Assembly: GCA_030597375.1 (NCBI GenBank)
Contig: JAUVRX010000007.1
Coordinates: 1 to 33,354 of the forward strand
Origin: Acidobacteriota bacterium
GTDB lineage: Bacteria > Acidobacteriota > Thermoanaerobaculia > Multivoradales > JAHEKO01
DNA: 33,354 nucleotides
Direction: 5' to 3'
In this document: piece by piece, positions 7,367-15,592 of the stretch
Numbering within the stretch: the first letter of the stretch is position 1
How the letters are laid out: each line of letters opens with the position of its first letter
Translations under genes and position numbers: made by a program
Notes under the pieces: model-generated
Told to the model about the DNA's origin: nothing
Seen by the model: the letters and a program-made list of their open reading frames with translations, nothing else
Databases searched by the model: none

Positions 7367-8554
7367 ATGAAGAAAAAAAGCATTCTTCTGCTCGTTGTGC
7401 TCTCGACAGTCCTCGCTTGTCAGAAGGACAAGCCGGTCAAGTTCGGCGCCGTGTTGCCGCTGACCGGGGAGGCCGCAGTTTACGGAGAACCGATTCGCAA
7501 GGGCGTGGAGCTGGCGATCGAACAACTCCAGATGCTCAGCGACTATCCCTATGAGCTGGAGCTGGTCGTCGTCGATTCGGAGAGTGATCCGGAGAAGGCA
7601 AGGCAGCTTCTGGTGGATCTCTACGACCAAGACGCTCTGGCGGTGATCGGAGGAGTGACGACGGCCGAGGCGCTGGCGATGGTGGCGGTGGCCGACGAGA
7701 ACGATCGCGTCTTGATGTCGCCCTCGGCATCAACGCCCGAGCTGACAGGAATCTCCAAGAACTTCTATCGGGTCTTTCCCTCGGATGCCCGCGAAGGAGC
7801 CACAATGGGCAACTTCGCGACCCAGAAGCTGCACGCTGAGAGGGTCGTGGTCCTGGCCAAAGAGAGTGCCTACGCCAAGGGCGTCCGGGAGATCTTCGAG
7901 AAGGAGTTCAAGCGCCATGGTGGAGAGGTGCTGGACTCGATCGAGTTCCCATCTCTGTCTTCGGACCTCTCGGGTGTCATCGAGAGAGTGATGACGTTGG
8001 ACCCCGACGCGGTCTACCTGGCGGCCTATGCGGAGGATCTGGCCCAGATGATCGCTTACCTGCGGGATCAGGGATACAAGGGTACGATCTTCACGACATC
8101 GGCCTTCGCAGCGCCCGAGATCATCGCTCGGGTTGGCCGGCCGGCAGAGGGGGTCTTCCTGACCCAGGCTGCCTTCGATCCCGACTCCGAGGAGCCTGAG
8201 GTAAAGGTATTTGTTGAAGCCTATCGCACCAAGTACCAGACCGAGCCCGATCTCTTCGCCGTGCACGGCTATGACGCCATGATGGTGCTGGCCGAGGCTC
8301 TGCGGCGGTCCGGGGCACAGCCTAGCGAGTTCTGGAGCGCCGTGCGATCGCTTCGTGACTTCACTGGCGCCGCCGGCACGATCCAGTTCGACGAGCGGGG
8401 CGATGTCCAGAAGTTCCCTCGTGTCTACGTCGTCAACGATGGCCAACTGGTCGACTACGAGGCGGAGGTGGAGCGTCGTCGTCAGGAACTGCTCAATCGC
8501 CTGCGAAAGCTGGAGGAAGAGCAGCGGCGGACTCGCACCGACACCGGTGGTTGA
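7367..8554 (+). CDS. ABC transporter substrate-binding lipoprotein, branched-chain amino acid (LivK) type
   Basis: 395 residues. The signal peptide is lysine-rich and ends in the lipobox TVLAC (Cys18), so the protein should be lipid-anchored. The mature part has the type I periplasmic-binding-protein layout: VKFGAVLPLTGEAAVYGEPI at its N-terminus, VIGGVTTAEALAM, the SPSASTPELT pocket loop, the hinge region VVLAKESAYAKGVREIFEKEF, and DAYLFAVHGYDAM-like (DLFAVHGYDAMMVLAEAL) near the C-terminus. Studied members bind amino acids, amides or short-chain acids. No permease or ATPase partner of this system is adjacent. The last 30 residues form a charged helix (RRRQELLNRLRKLEEEQRR) beyond the usual domain end. 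Confidence 0.88.
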   Translation: MKKKSILLLVVLSTVLACQKDKPVKFGAVLPLTGEAAVYGEPIRKGVELAIEQLQMLSDYPYELELVVVDSESDPEKARQLLVDLYDQDALAVIGGVTTAEALAMVAVADENDRVLMSPSASTPELTGISKNFYRVFPSDAREGATMGNFATQKLHAERVVVLAKESAYAKGVREIFEKEFKRHGGEVLDSIEFPSLSSDLSGVIERVMTLDPDAVYLAAYAEDLAQMIAYLRDQGYKGTIFTTSAFAAPEIIARVGRPAEGVFLTQAAFDPDSEEPEVKVFVEAYRTKYQTEPDLFAVHGYDAMMVLAEALRRSGAQPSEFWSAVRSLRDFTGAAGTIQFDERGDVQKFPRVYVVNDGQLVDYEAEVERRRQELLNRLRKLEEEQRRTRTDTGG

Positions 8555-8751
8555 TTGCGGTCACAGAACGCCAGCCGTACGTCAGTCTTCTGAATTACCC
8601 TGGGGAGAAGCCTCCTGTCGCCCCTGCTGAGCCGATCACTGTCGGCCTCGGTTGCTGTACTCTTTGCGTGGACGCGAAGCGGTAGCCACCTATGGCAGGG
8701 TGGGAAACCCGGGCTAGCCGGCCTTGAGCCAGTGAGAGTCGGAACCTCAGC

Positions 8752-9558
8752 ATGACGAAAGTGGCGGACAGACTATTCCGATTCCGCGGCCTTCTGGTCA
8801 CTCTGGTGTCCCGGGAGCTCAAGGCGCGTTACCGGGGCTCGGTCCTGGGGTTCTTCTGGTCGCTCGTCACTCCGCTGCTGCTGCTCGGCGTCTACACCTT
8901 CGTCTTCAGTGTGGTCTTCAAGCCACGGTTTCCGGGCTCGGATCCTTACGTCCTCTTCTTGATGACGGGCCTCTTCCCGTGGACCTGGGTTGCAACCTCC
9001 CTGATGGAGGGCACTCAGTCGCTGACAGCCAACGCCGGGCTGTTACGGAAGGCCGTCTTCCCGGCCGAAGTCTTGCCCATGGTTTCGGTACTCTCGAATC
9101 TGGTGCACTTCCTCTTCGCGGTACCCATTCTCGTGGCCGGACTGATTGTTGGCCGCCTCCTCGGCTATCCCATCGGCGGGTGGACAGCGGTGCTCTTTCC
9201 TGTTGTTGTCGCGCTCCAGCTACCGGCCCTGGGTGGTTTGACCCTGGGGCTCTCGGCACTCAACGTCCACTTCAAGGACGTCAAGGACATTGTCGGCAAT
9301 CTACTGGCGCTTCTCTTCTATATGACGCCGATCATCTACCCCCTCGACTTCCTGAAAGCCTACCCTCCTCTGGTATGGGCTATTGAATGGCTCAATCCGT
9401 TTACCCCGTATGCTCGGGCCTACCAGGCGGTCCTCTTTCAGGGGGTGCTGCCGGAAGCGCAGATCTGGATGCAGATGATCGGTTGGAGCTCACTACTGTG
9501 GCTATCGGGAAGCTGGCTGTTCGGCCGACTCAGCGACAGTCTCGTGGAGGCGGTATGA
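8752..9558 (+). CDS. wzm: Polysaccharide/polyol phosphate ABC exporter, permease (Wzm-type)
   Basis: 268 residues, an ABC-2 membrane subunit with about six hydrophobic segments. The N-terminal amphipathic segment LLVTLVSRELKARYRGSVLG is the hallmark of the Wzm/TagG/KpsM family, and the conserved NVHFKDVKDIVGNLLALLFYMTPIIYP lies near the end. With the following ATPase it would export undecaprenol-linked O-antigen-like glycan across the inner membrane. Its stop overlaps the start of that gene (ATGA at 9555-9558), so the two are translationally coupled. No glycosyltransferases are visible nearby, so the glycan cannot be inferred. Confidence 0.9.
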   Translation: MTKVADRLFRFRGLLVTLVSRELKARYRGSVLGFFWSLVTPLLLLGVYTFVFSVVFKPRFPGSDPYVLFLMTGLFPWTWVATSLMEGTQSLTANAGLLRKAVFPAEVLPMVSVLSNLVHFLFAVPILVAGLIVGRLLGYPIGGWTAVLFPVVVALQLPALGGLTLGLSALNVHFKDVKDIVGNLLALLFYMTPIIYPLDFLKAYPPLVWAIEWLNPFTPYARAYQAVLFQGVLPEAQIWMQMIGWSSLLWLSGSWLFGRLSDSLVEAV

Positions 9559-10922
9559 GCGTCTCCATCCGGGTCGATGGGCTGCACAAGTCCTATCTGC
9601 GGACGGCGCCTGGTTTCCGATTGCGAACGCTGAAAAGCGCCTTGCTACAGCGAAGCCTGGTCGGAGGTCACCGTGCGGAGGACACCATCCTGGCGCTGGA
9701 GGATGTCTCCTTTACGGTGGAGAAAGGAACTGCCTTCGGCGTCATCGGCAGCAATGGCTCCGGCAAGTCGACCCTCCTGAAGATCCTCGCGGGCATGCTG
9801 CAGCCAACGGCTGGCAGCGTCGAAGTGTCGGGCAGGGTGGCGGCGCTGATCGAACTGGGGGCCGGATTCCACCCGGAAATCTCTGGCCGCGAGAACATCT
9901 ATATCAACGGCGCGGTTCTGGGTCTCAGCCGTAAGGAGATCGATCGCCGATACGACGACATCGTGGAGTTCTCTGGGCTGGCGGACTTCATCGAAGAGCC
10001 CGTCAAGAACTACTCCTCGGGCATGTACGTTCGCCTCGGTTTTGCGGTCGCGATCCATACAGATCCGGAGATCCTGCTGGTGGACGAGGTGCTGGCGGTG
10101 GGAGACGAGGCCTTCCAGCATCGCTGTCTGAGACGCATCGAGGAGTTCCTCGCCAAGGGCAACACCCTCTTGCTGGTCAGTCATTCCCTGGACACCATCG
10201 AGCGGTTCTCGGACGAGGTGCTGTGGCTCGAAAAGGGGCGCAACCGATTGCTCGGCTCGCCGCGACGGGTGACGGATGCCTACCGGCTGGCCGTGGCCGA
10301 TAGGGAGGGCCAGGCCCATCTGGCTGCTAAAGAGGCGCGTCAGAGAGAGCTCGAAGAGGGTACTGGCCCGGGGGCAGGCGAGGCTCCTGACGACGAAGGG
10401 CTGCAAGCGGGTCTGTCACCCGGGAAGCCTGATAGCAGGCGTACGGAAGAGCCCCGGCGATGGGGCTCGGGTGAGGCCGAAGTATTGGGCGTCAGGTTGC
10501 TCGACGCCAACGGCCAGGAAAGATACCACCTGGTCAGCGGCGAGGAAGTGTGCTTCGAGATCGAGGTCGAGGCACATCAGGAGTTGAACGACTTCGTCTT
10601 CGGCATTGGCGTCTTCACTCCCAGGGAGGTAGAGGTCTGGGGGATGAACACCGGCTTGTCCGGATACGTTTCAGGGAGATTGCAGGGCAGGACCAAGGTG
10701 CGGCTCGTGTGTCCGGCGCTTCGCCTGGGCCCTGGCGAGTACCTTCTGGATGTGGCTGTTCATGCTCGAGACGGCTACCCCTATGACTATCACCGACGTT
10801 TTCTGAGCTTCTCGATGACCGCTGGCAGCCGTGGGGTGGGTGTCTACTTTCCCCGGTATCGCTGGGAATTCGATGAGGCCGTACATTGGGAGTCGCCTTC
10901 ACCAGAGGACGGGCGGGACTAG
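9555..10922 (+). CDS. wzt: Polysaccharide ABC exporter ATPase with Wzt-type C-terminal domain
   Basis: 455 residues. The nucleotide-binding domain has Walker A GSNGSGKST (from residue 65), signature NYSSGMYVRLGFA and Walker B ILLVDEVLAVGDEAF, as in O-antigen and teichoic-acid exporters. A charged, low-complexity linker follows (about residues 250-305). Then comes a beta-sandwich C-terminal domain (EVLGVRLLDANGQERYHLVSGE ... DYHRRFLSFSM) like Wzt_C, which in E. coli O8/O9a recognises the modified glycan end before export. The ATG at 9555 overlaps the permease stop; longer in-frame versions would lie inside the permease and are not credible. The C-terminal domain suggests a terminator-modified glycan. 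Confidence 0.9.
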   Translation: MSVSIRVDGLHKSYLRTAPGFRLRTLKSALLQRSLVGGHRAEDTILALEDVSFTVEKGTAFGVIGSNGSGKSTLLKILAGMLQPTAGSVEVSGRVAALIELGAGFHPEISGRENIYINGAVLGLSRKEIDRRYDDIVEFSGLADFIEEPVKNYSSGMYVRLGFAVAIHTDPEILLVDEVLAVGDEAFQHRCLRRIEEFLAKGNTLLLVSHSLDTIERFSDEVLWLEKGRNRLLGSPRRVTDAYRLAVADREGQAHLAAKEARQRELEEGTGPGAGEAPDDEGLQAGLSPGKPDSRRTEEPRRWGSGEAEVLGVRLLDANGQERYHLVSGEEVCFEIEVEAHQELNDFVFGIGVFTPREVEVWGMNTGLSGYVSGRLQGRTKVRLVCPALRLGPGEYLLDVAVHARDGYPYDYHRRFLSFSMTAGSRGVGVYFPRYRWEFDEAVHWESPSPEDGRD

Positions 10923-10987
10923 GAGCCCGTGGTAGAAGTATGGGGGGGCGCGTTCCGAGCGCAGGGGTCCTCGGGGCAGGTCTGAAG

Positions 10988-11623
10988 ATGCGGAACCTGG
11001 TTCTCGGCTTGACCGTGATGGCGGCTCTGCTCGTCTGCGGGCCGTCGGTTCGGGCCCTCGCTGCGGCTCCGGAGGATCTGAGCGAGTGGGCGAAGGGTCC
11101 GGCACGTTGGCTCTTGCAGCCCAGCGAGCGGCGGGAGATCCGGGAGATCCGGGATCCGGAGGACGCAGCTACCTTCATCGAGGAGTTCTGGTCTCGCCGA
11201 GATCCTCGACCGGAGGAGCCGGACAATCCATTTCGAGAGGCCTACGAGCAGCGCGTCGCCGCGGCCGAGGTGCTCTATGCCGAGGAGGAAATCCGAGGCA
11301 GCCTCACTGCCCGCGGCAGGGCCCTGATTCTTCTGGGCTCGCCAACCCATCTGAGTATCACCACACGCCCTGTTCTGGCCTGGGAGACGCAGAACCCGGA
11401 CGACCGACGAGTCACCACCGAGAGAATCAGTGTCGAGATCTGGGGCTATCGGCGAGAGGATCTTCCGGCCGCGGTTCTCAGAGCCTGGTTGGAGAAGGCG
11501 AAAGGTGGCGACGAGCCGCTGGCATTGACACTCACCTTTCGAACCGATCGGCGCCGGTCGCAGGTGATGGAGGGAGAAAGCCTCCTCGGTCTGGCGAGTC
11601 GCTCGGCGGTACGAAGGGACTGA
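10988..11623 (+). CDS. GWxTD-domain-like exported protein
   Basis: 211 residues from the ATG at 10988, with a hydrophobic signal peptide (LVLGLTVMAALLVC, cleavage near ALAAAPE). The core follows the GWxTD family layout: WLLQPSERREIREIRDPEDA, then FIEEFWSRRDPRPEEPDNPFREAYEQRVA, then the RGRALILLGSPTH block. The motif that names the family is changed to GSLTA. GWxTD proteins are common in Acidobacteriota and Bacteroidota and have no known function. It begins 65 bases after wzt on the same strand and could share its transcript. A start further upstream would overlap wzt and lose the signal peptide. Confidence 0.75.
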   Translation: MRNLVLGLTVMAALLVCGPSVRALAAAPEDLSEWAKGPARWLLQPSERREIREIRDPEDAATFIEEFWSRRDPRPEEPDNPFREAYEQRVAAAEVLYAEEEIRGSLTARGRALILLGSPTHLSITTRPVLAWETQNPDDRRVTTERISVEIWGYRREDLPAAVLRAWLEKAKGGDEPLALTLTFRTDRRRSQVMEGESLLGLASRSAVRRD

Positions 11624-11628
11624 CCTCC

Positions 11629-11643
11629 GCCCCGGTGCGGGGC
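11629..11643. terminator. Hairpin between convergent genes (possible terminator)
   Basis: Perfect GCCCCG-GTG-CGGGGC stem-loop five bases after the stop of the GWxTD-like gene and 28 bases before the end of the convergent beta-barrel gene. It has no T-tract, so it is only a possible terminator. Confidence 0.35.
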
Positions 11644-11671
11644 CTCTACCGATAGACCTGCCGCTCGGCGA

Positions 11672-12163
11672 TCAACGAATCCGGCGCATCCAACCGACGA
11701 TGAGCTTGGCGTCGTGGGCGTCTCCAAAGGACAGGCCGAGCTCCAGGAACAGGTCGCCACCCCCACTCAAGGGCCACTCGATTCCCACGACCCCGAGGGG
11801 CTCGATGACCCAATCGCTGCTGCTCTTTCCTTGCGGGTGGTCACGATCGACGTAGGCGAGCAAGACTCCCCCGCCTGCATAGGGCGTGAAATTCGGACTG
11901 TTGCCGAATCGGTAGTGGACTGGAATCCCCAGGCTTGCAACGGTGCTATTGTCCCCGAACCCGAGCTCGAAATTGGGTTGGAAGCGGATTCTCCTGGAGA
12001 AGTTGCCGAGATTCCACTGGACTCCGATGATTCCCTGATCGGGATTGTCACCGATTCCACCTCGGACACCCCATGTCTGGTAGCCGAGCTCTGCCAGAGC
12101 GGGTGAGGAATAGGCCAGAAGCAGGAGGCCGATAAGAATTCTGTACTTTCTGAGATGGTTCAT
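11672..12163 (-). CDS. Outer-membrane beta-barrel-like protein
   Basis: 163 residues. The signal peptide (IRLIGLLLLAYSSPALA-like: ILIGLLLLAYSSPALA, residues 10-25) is followed by alternating polar/hydrophobic strands: YQTWGVRGGIGDNPDQGIIGVQW, FQPNFELGFGDNSTVASL, IPVHYRFG, FTPYAGGGVLLAYVDRD, WVIEPLGVVGIEWPL and DLFLELGLSFGD. The last strand, AKLIVGWMRRIR, is not a canonical terminal-aromatic beta-signal. The length and pattern suit an 8-stranded OmpA/OmpX-type barrel. The start is backed by AAGGAG on the minus strand. It is divergent from the M49-like gene. Confidence 0.75.
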   Translation of the reverse strand: MNHLRKYRILIGLLLLAYSSPALAELGYQTWGVRGGIGDNPDQGIIGVQWNLGNFSRRIRFQPNFELGFGDNSTVASLGIPVHYRFGNSPNFTPYAGGGVLLAYVDRDHPQGKSSSDWVIEPLGVVGIEWPLSGGGDLFLELGLSFGDAHDAKLIVGWMRRIR

Positions 12164-12225
12164 AACCTGACTCCTTCATGGGGTGGCGCCTCGCCTGGGT
12201 GAGTCCACTGTCGTCCACGGCGCGG

Positions 12226-12253
12226 ATTCTAGCTCAGTGTTCCCTGGTTGCAA
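12226..12253 (-). promoter_or_regulatory. Putative sigma-70 promoter for the beta-barrel gene
   Basis: On the minus strand TTGCAA (12253-12248) and TAGAAT (12231-12226, five of six -10 matches) are separated by 16 bases. The pair lies about 60 bp ahead of the start codon at 12163. Confidence 0.4.
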
Positions 12254-12398
12254 GAGGGTCTTTTCCACTTCCACAGTCCTTGCCGCCGGCGCCCAACAAG
12301 AATAGCCTCTGAAACGAAGATCGCTCGGACGGGCTCCTGGCCCCGACGAGTCGGGTTCTGTGCTGCGGTGAAAGTCAGTCTGAATGGGAGGGAAGGAC

Positions 12399-14066
12399 AT
12401 GAGGCTAGTCAATAGCGTAGGGATCGTTGTGGTCCTCGCAGCTTGTGCTCCGGCTGTCGAGCAGACGCCTGGGACCTCGGCTGGAGATGAGTTGGAGGTG
12501 GTATCGGACATCGCCGAGAGATTGGCACGATTCGAGCCGACGGAGCTGGTTGCCGATCTGTCGAGTCTGTCTCAGGAGGAGCGCCAGGTCCTGGAGATCC
12601 TGGTGGAGGCGGCCCGCTACATGGACGAGATTTTTCTGCGCCAGGTCTGGCAGGGCAACCCAGATCTGCGTGCTGCGCTGCAGGGGGCCGAAGGCCCCGA
12701 GATGGAAGCGACCCGTACCTACTTCGATGTCAGCTTCGGCCCCTGGGACCGCCTGGAAGAGATGGAGCCGTTCCTGGGGACCCGGTCGCATCCGCAGGGG
12801 GCCGGGTACTACCCAGAGGACATGGACCCAAGCGAGTTCGAAGGCTGGCTCGCCGAGCATCCAGAGGACGAGGAGGCCTTCACATCGGAGTTCACGGTAA
12901 TCCGCCGCCAGGACGGTGGGCTCGTGGCGGTGCCCTACGCGCAGGAGTACCGTCAGTGGCTCGAGCCGGCGATTGCCAAACTGCGGCAGGCCGCTGAAGC
13001 GACCGACAACGCCTCGCTCGGGAGCTTTCTGTCTCTACGGGCCGATGCCTTCGAGAACGATGACTACTACGACAGCGATGTGGCGTGGATGGATCTGGAC
13101 TCCCCTGTCGAGGTCACCATCGGTCCCTATGAGACTTACGAGGACAGTCTTTTCGGCTACAAGGCGGCCTACGAGGCCTTCGTCACGGTTGCTCTGTCGG
13201 CAGAGTCGGCGGCCCTGGAAGGCTTCAAGCTGGAGCTTCCATGGCTGGAGCTGAATTTGCCCATACCCGACGAGCATAAGAACCTCGACCGCGGCACGGA
13301 GAGCCCGATCCGTGTGGTCGACGTGCTGTTCGTCGCTGGAGACACCAAAGCGGGTGTCCAGACCCTGGCCTTCAACCTACCCAATGACGAAAGGGTACGA
13401 GAGGCCAAGGGATCCAAGAAGGTGATGCTGCGCAACATCCTGCGGGCCAAGTTCGACAAGATCCTGGTCCCCATTGCCGAGCGCGTGTTGGCGCCGGAGG
13501 ATCTGGCACGAGTTTCCTTCGATGCCTTCTTCAACGAGAGCCTGCATCACGAGCTCAGCCATGGTCTGGGACCAGGTCTCATCAACATCGATGGGCGGGA
13601 CACCGAGGTGAGGTTGGAGCTCAAGGAGCTCTACTCCACCCTGGAAGAGGCCAAGGCCGATGTCATGGGGATCTACAACATCCTCGCCCTGATCGACAAG
13701 GGGGTGATGCCGAAAGAGCTGCGAGAGAGCCTGGAGGCTACCTATGTGGCAGGGTTGTTCCGTGCGGCCCGCTTCGGTGTGCATGAAGCGCACGGGCAGG
13801 GTGTGGTCTCACAATTCAACTATCTGCTGGAGAAGGGTGCCCTGGTGGTCGACTCCGAGGGACGGTTTCATGCACTGTCGGAGGAGTTCCCAGCCGCGAT
13901 CGAGACGCTGTTGAACGAGATGCTGATGCTGCAGGCCACTGGAGACTATGAAGGAACCGCCAGATTCCTCGAGACCTACGGCAAGGCCAGCGAGCCACTG
14001 CTGAAGGCGATCGGTCGCCTGGACGACGTGCCGGTGGATATCCGCCCGAGCTTTCCGCAGGCGTAG
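12399..14066 (+). CDS. Peptidase M49 (dipeptidyl-peptidase III)-like lipoprotein
   Basis: 555 residues. The start at 12399 is preceded by GGGAGGGAAGGA and gives a signal peptide with lipobox VLAAC, so the enzyme is probably lipid-anchored in the envelope. Zinc-binding candidates are HELSH (His384, Glu385, His388) and, about 30 residues later, EEAKAD (Glu416/Glu417). This is the spacing and second motif (EExxAD/E) of family M49, which cleaves dipeptides from peptide N-termini. Most M49 enzymes have a hexapeptide HExxGH; the pentapeptide form here resembles the HEISH reported for a minority branch (Caldithrix). Downstream blocks such as RFGVHEAHGQGVVSQFNYLLEKGA support an M49-like fold. Substrate is unknown. 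Confidence 0.8.
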   Translation: MRLVNSVGIVVVLAACAPAVEQTPGTSAGDELEVVSDIAERLARFEPTELVADLSSLSQEERQVLEILVEAARYMDEIFLRQVWQGNPDLRAALQGAEGPEMEATRTYFDVSFGPWDRLEEMEPFLGTRSHPQGAGYYPEDMDPSEFEGWLAEHPEDEEAFTSEFTVIRRQDGGLVAVPYAQEYRQWLEPAIAKLRQAAEATDNASLGSFLSLRADAFENDDYYDSDVAWMDLDSPVEVTIGPYETYEDSLFGYKAAYEAFVTVALSAESAALEGFKLELPWLELNLPIPDEHKNLDRGTESPIRVVDVLFVAGDTKAGVQTLAFNLPNDERVREAKGSKKVMLRNILRAKFDKILVPIAERVLAPEDLARVSFDAFFNESLHHELSHGLGPGLINIDGRDTEVRLELKELYSTLEEAKADVMGIYNILALIDKGVMPKELRESLEATYVAGLFRAARFGVHEAHGQGVVSQFNYLLEKGALVVDSEGRFHALSEEFPAAIETLLNEMLMLQATGDYEGTARFLETYGKASEPLLKAIGRLDDVPVDIRPSFPQA

Positions 14067-14156
14067 GGGGTTGAGGCGGCCGGGCGTTCCTTCCGGCCGA
14101 TCTTTAGGGGCTTGAGGGCTTGAAGCGGCCGGACCTGTGCCGGCCGGGGCGTGTGG
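14066..14156. repeat. Intergenic hairpin repeat, copy 3 (two perfect hairpins)
   Basis: Two perfect 7-bp stems in tandem, both CGGCCGG...CCGGCCG: 14077-14099 (9-base loop) and 14126-14146 (loop ACCTGTG). 14115-14156 is identical to 32381-32422 except for one base (14150 C, 32416 T). It starts at the stop codon of the peptidase gene. Confidence 0.75.
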
Positions 14157-14186
14157 GGGCGAGCGCAAATCTCGGGTCGCTGGTGG

Positions 14187-14214
14187 TATTGGGCCACGCA
14201 CGAGGCTCTCCCCC
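14187..14214. repeat. 28-bp repeat inverted relative to 33063-33090
   Basis: TATTGGGCCACGC followed by A/G-CGAGGCTCTCCCCC. The reverse complement of 33063-33090 matches 27 of 28 bases. It lies in the 14067-14317 gap between two convergent genes, where no gene is visible. Confidence 0.65.
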
Positions 14215-14317
14215 GTCGTCCTGGGCCTCCGGCTGGAGACCTCGTGCGCGGCCTTGCACCGTTGTCTGATCTCAAAGTGACAGGATACTTCGAGACTCCC
14301 TGCCAAGGAGTCGCCCC

Positions 14318-15592
14318 CTACGCCCTCGAGCCCCTCTCCGGGGCCTGATGCACCAGCTTGCCGTTCTTGATGACGGCGCTCACTGGGTTGATCCCGTAAT
14401 GGTAGGCCAGGTGCAGCAGATTGGGGGCGTCGAGAACCACCAGGTCGGCCTTCTTGCCGACCTCGATGGAGCCGATGCTCTCACCTAGTCCCAGACAGCA
14501 GGCGGCGTTCAACGTCGCCGCGGTCAGGGCCTCTTCGATGGACAGACCCAACTCGTAGACTGCCAGGACAAAGACCATCGGCACCGACTCGGTGAAGGAG
14601 GACCCCGGGTTGCAATCGGTGGCCAGGGCGATCGGGATTCCCGCCTCGAGAAGCCTTCGAGCCGGAGCGTACTTGTGCTTCATGAGGAAGAAGCTGGTTC
14701 CGGGCAGCAGGACCGCGGTGACACCGGCAGCCGCCATGGCCTCGACGCCGGCCGGGGAGATTGCGGTGAGGTGGTCGGCAGAGAAGGCTTTCAGCTCGGC
14801 CGCCAGCTCGGCACCGCCGGAGTCGACGAATTCGTCGGCATGGAGGCGAGGGGCAAGACCATTCTGTGCGCCGGCCACCAGCACTCGGTGCGACTCCTCG
14901 GCAGAGAAGACACCTTCCTCGCAGAAGACATCGCAGAACCGGGCGAGTCCCGCTTCGGAAGCGGCGGGGATGATCTCCTGACAGACGATGTCCAGATAGC
15001 GCTCCCTTTCCTTGCGATACTCGGGTGGAGTCTCATGGGCCGCGAGGAGGGTTGGGACGAGGTCGACCGGGTGCTCCTCAGAGGCGCGCCGAATCGCACC
15101 CAGTTGCTTCAGCTCGTCGTCGAGGGTGAGGCCGTAGCCGCTCTTGGCCTCAGCCGTCGTCGTGCCATGGATCAGCATGAGATCGAGGCGGTCCAGGACC
15201 CCCTGCGTCAGATCGGCTTCCGAAGCCTGCCGCGTGGCTCGTACCGTGGAGAGGATGCCTCCGCCCTCGGCGGCGATCTCCATGTAGGTCTTGCCTGCCA
15301 GGCGTTGAGCGAATTCCTCCTCGCGACTACCTGCCCAGGGCAGGTGAGTGTGGGGATCGACGAATCCGGGAATCAGGGTCCCCCCCCTGGCGTCGAGTCG
15401 CTGCGCTCCGTCCAGGGGTCCCGCATCCCGCTCGATCTCTTGTCGCGAACCGACGCCAGCGATCTCACCCTCTCGGCACAGTACTTCCACCCCGGAGAGG
15501 CGACGGACCCCGGCTTGGTCTGCCCCCGTCAGGGGCTCGTTGCCGACGGGGGTAGCTACTTCGGACAGATTGGTGATCAGTAGTTGGCTCAT
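14318..15592 (-). CDS. hutI: Imidazolonepropionase
   Basis: 424 residues, cytoplasmic zinc/iron amidohydrolase opening the imidazolone ring in histidine degradation (imidazolonepropionate to N-formimino-glutamate). Motifs seen are the metal-binding GFVDPHTHLPWAGSR, TTTAEAKSGYGL, LLAAHETPPEY with a metal His, LHADEFVDSGGAELA, and ALATDCNPGSSFTESV with the metal Asp. The start ATG at 15592 overlaps the stop of the nucleotidyltransferase gene (ATGA); an upstream extension would lie wholly in that gene. No hutH, hutU or hutG is nearby, so the gene is separated from the rest of its pathway. It is the last gene of the overlapping leftward chain. Confidence 0.93.
   Translation of the reverse strand: MSQLLITNLSEVATPVGNEPLTGADQAGVRRLSGVEVLCREGEIAGVGSRQEIERDAGPLDGAQRLDARGGTLIPGFVDPHTHLPWAGSREEEFAQRLAGKTYMEIAAEGGGILSTVRATRQASEADLTQGVLDRLDLMLIHGTTTAEAKSGYGLTLDDELKQLGAIRRASEEHPVDLVPTLLAAHETPPEYRKERERYLDIVCQEIIPAASEAGLARFCDVFCEEGVFSAEESHRVLVAGAQNGLAPRLHADEFVDSGGAELAAELKAFSADHLTAISPAGVEAMAAAGVTAVLLPGTSFFLMKHKYAPARRLLEAGIPIALATDCNPGSSFTESVPMVFVLAVYELGLSIEEALTAATLNAACCLGLGESIGSIEVGKKADLVVLDAPNLLHLAYHYGINPVSAVIKNGKLVHQAPERGSRA

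Noticed and set aside
8650-8740. Possible structured leader (riboswitch, GEMM-like) ahead of wzm
   Set aside because: There is a GGACGC-GAAGC stretch and a GGGT-GGGAA-ACCC hairpin, but the core sequence and arms of a c-di-GMP-I or other known class could not be laid out.
14675-15583. 302-residue open frame antisense to hutI
   Set aside because: Lies wholly opposite a motif-complete enzyme; no ribosome-binding site or recognisable domain.
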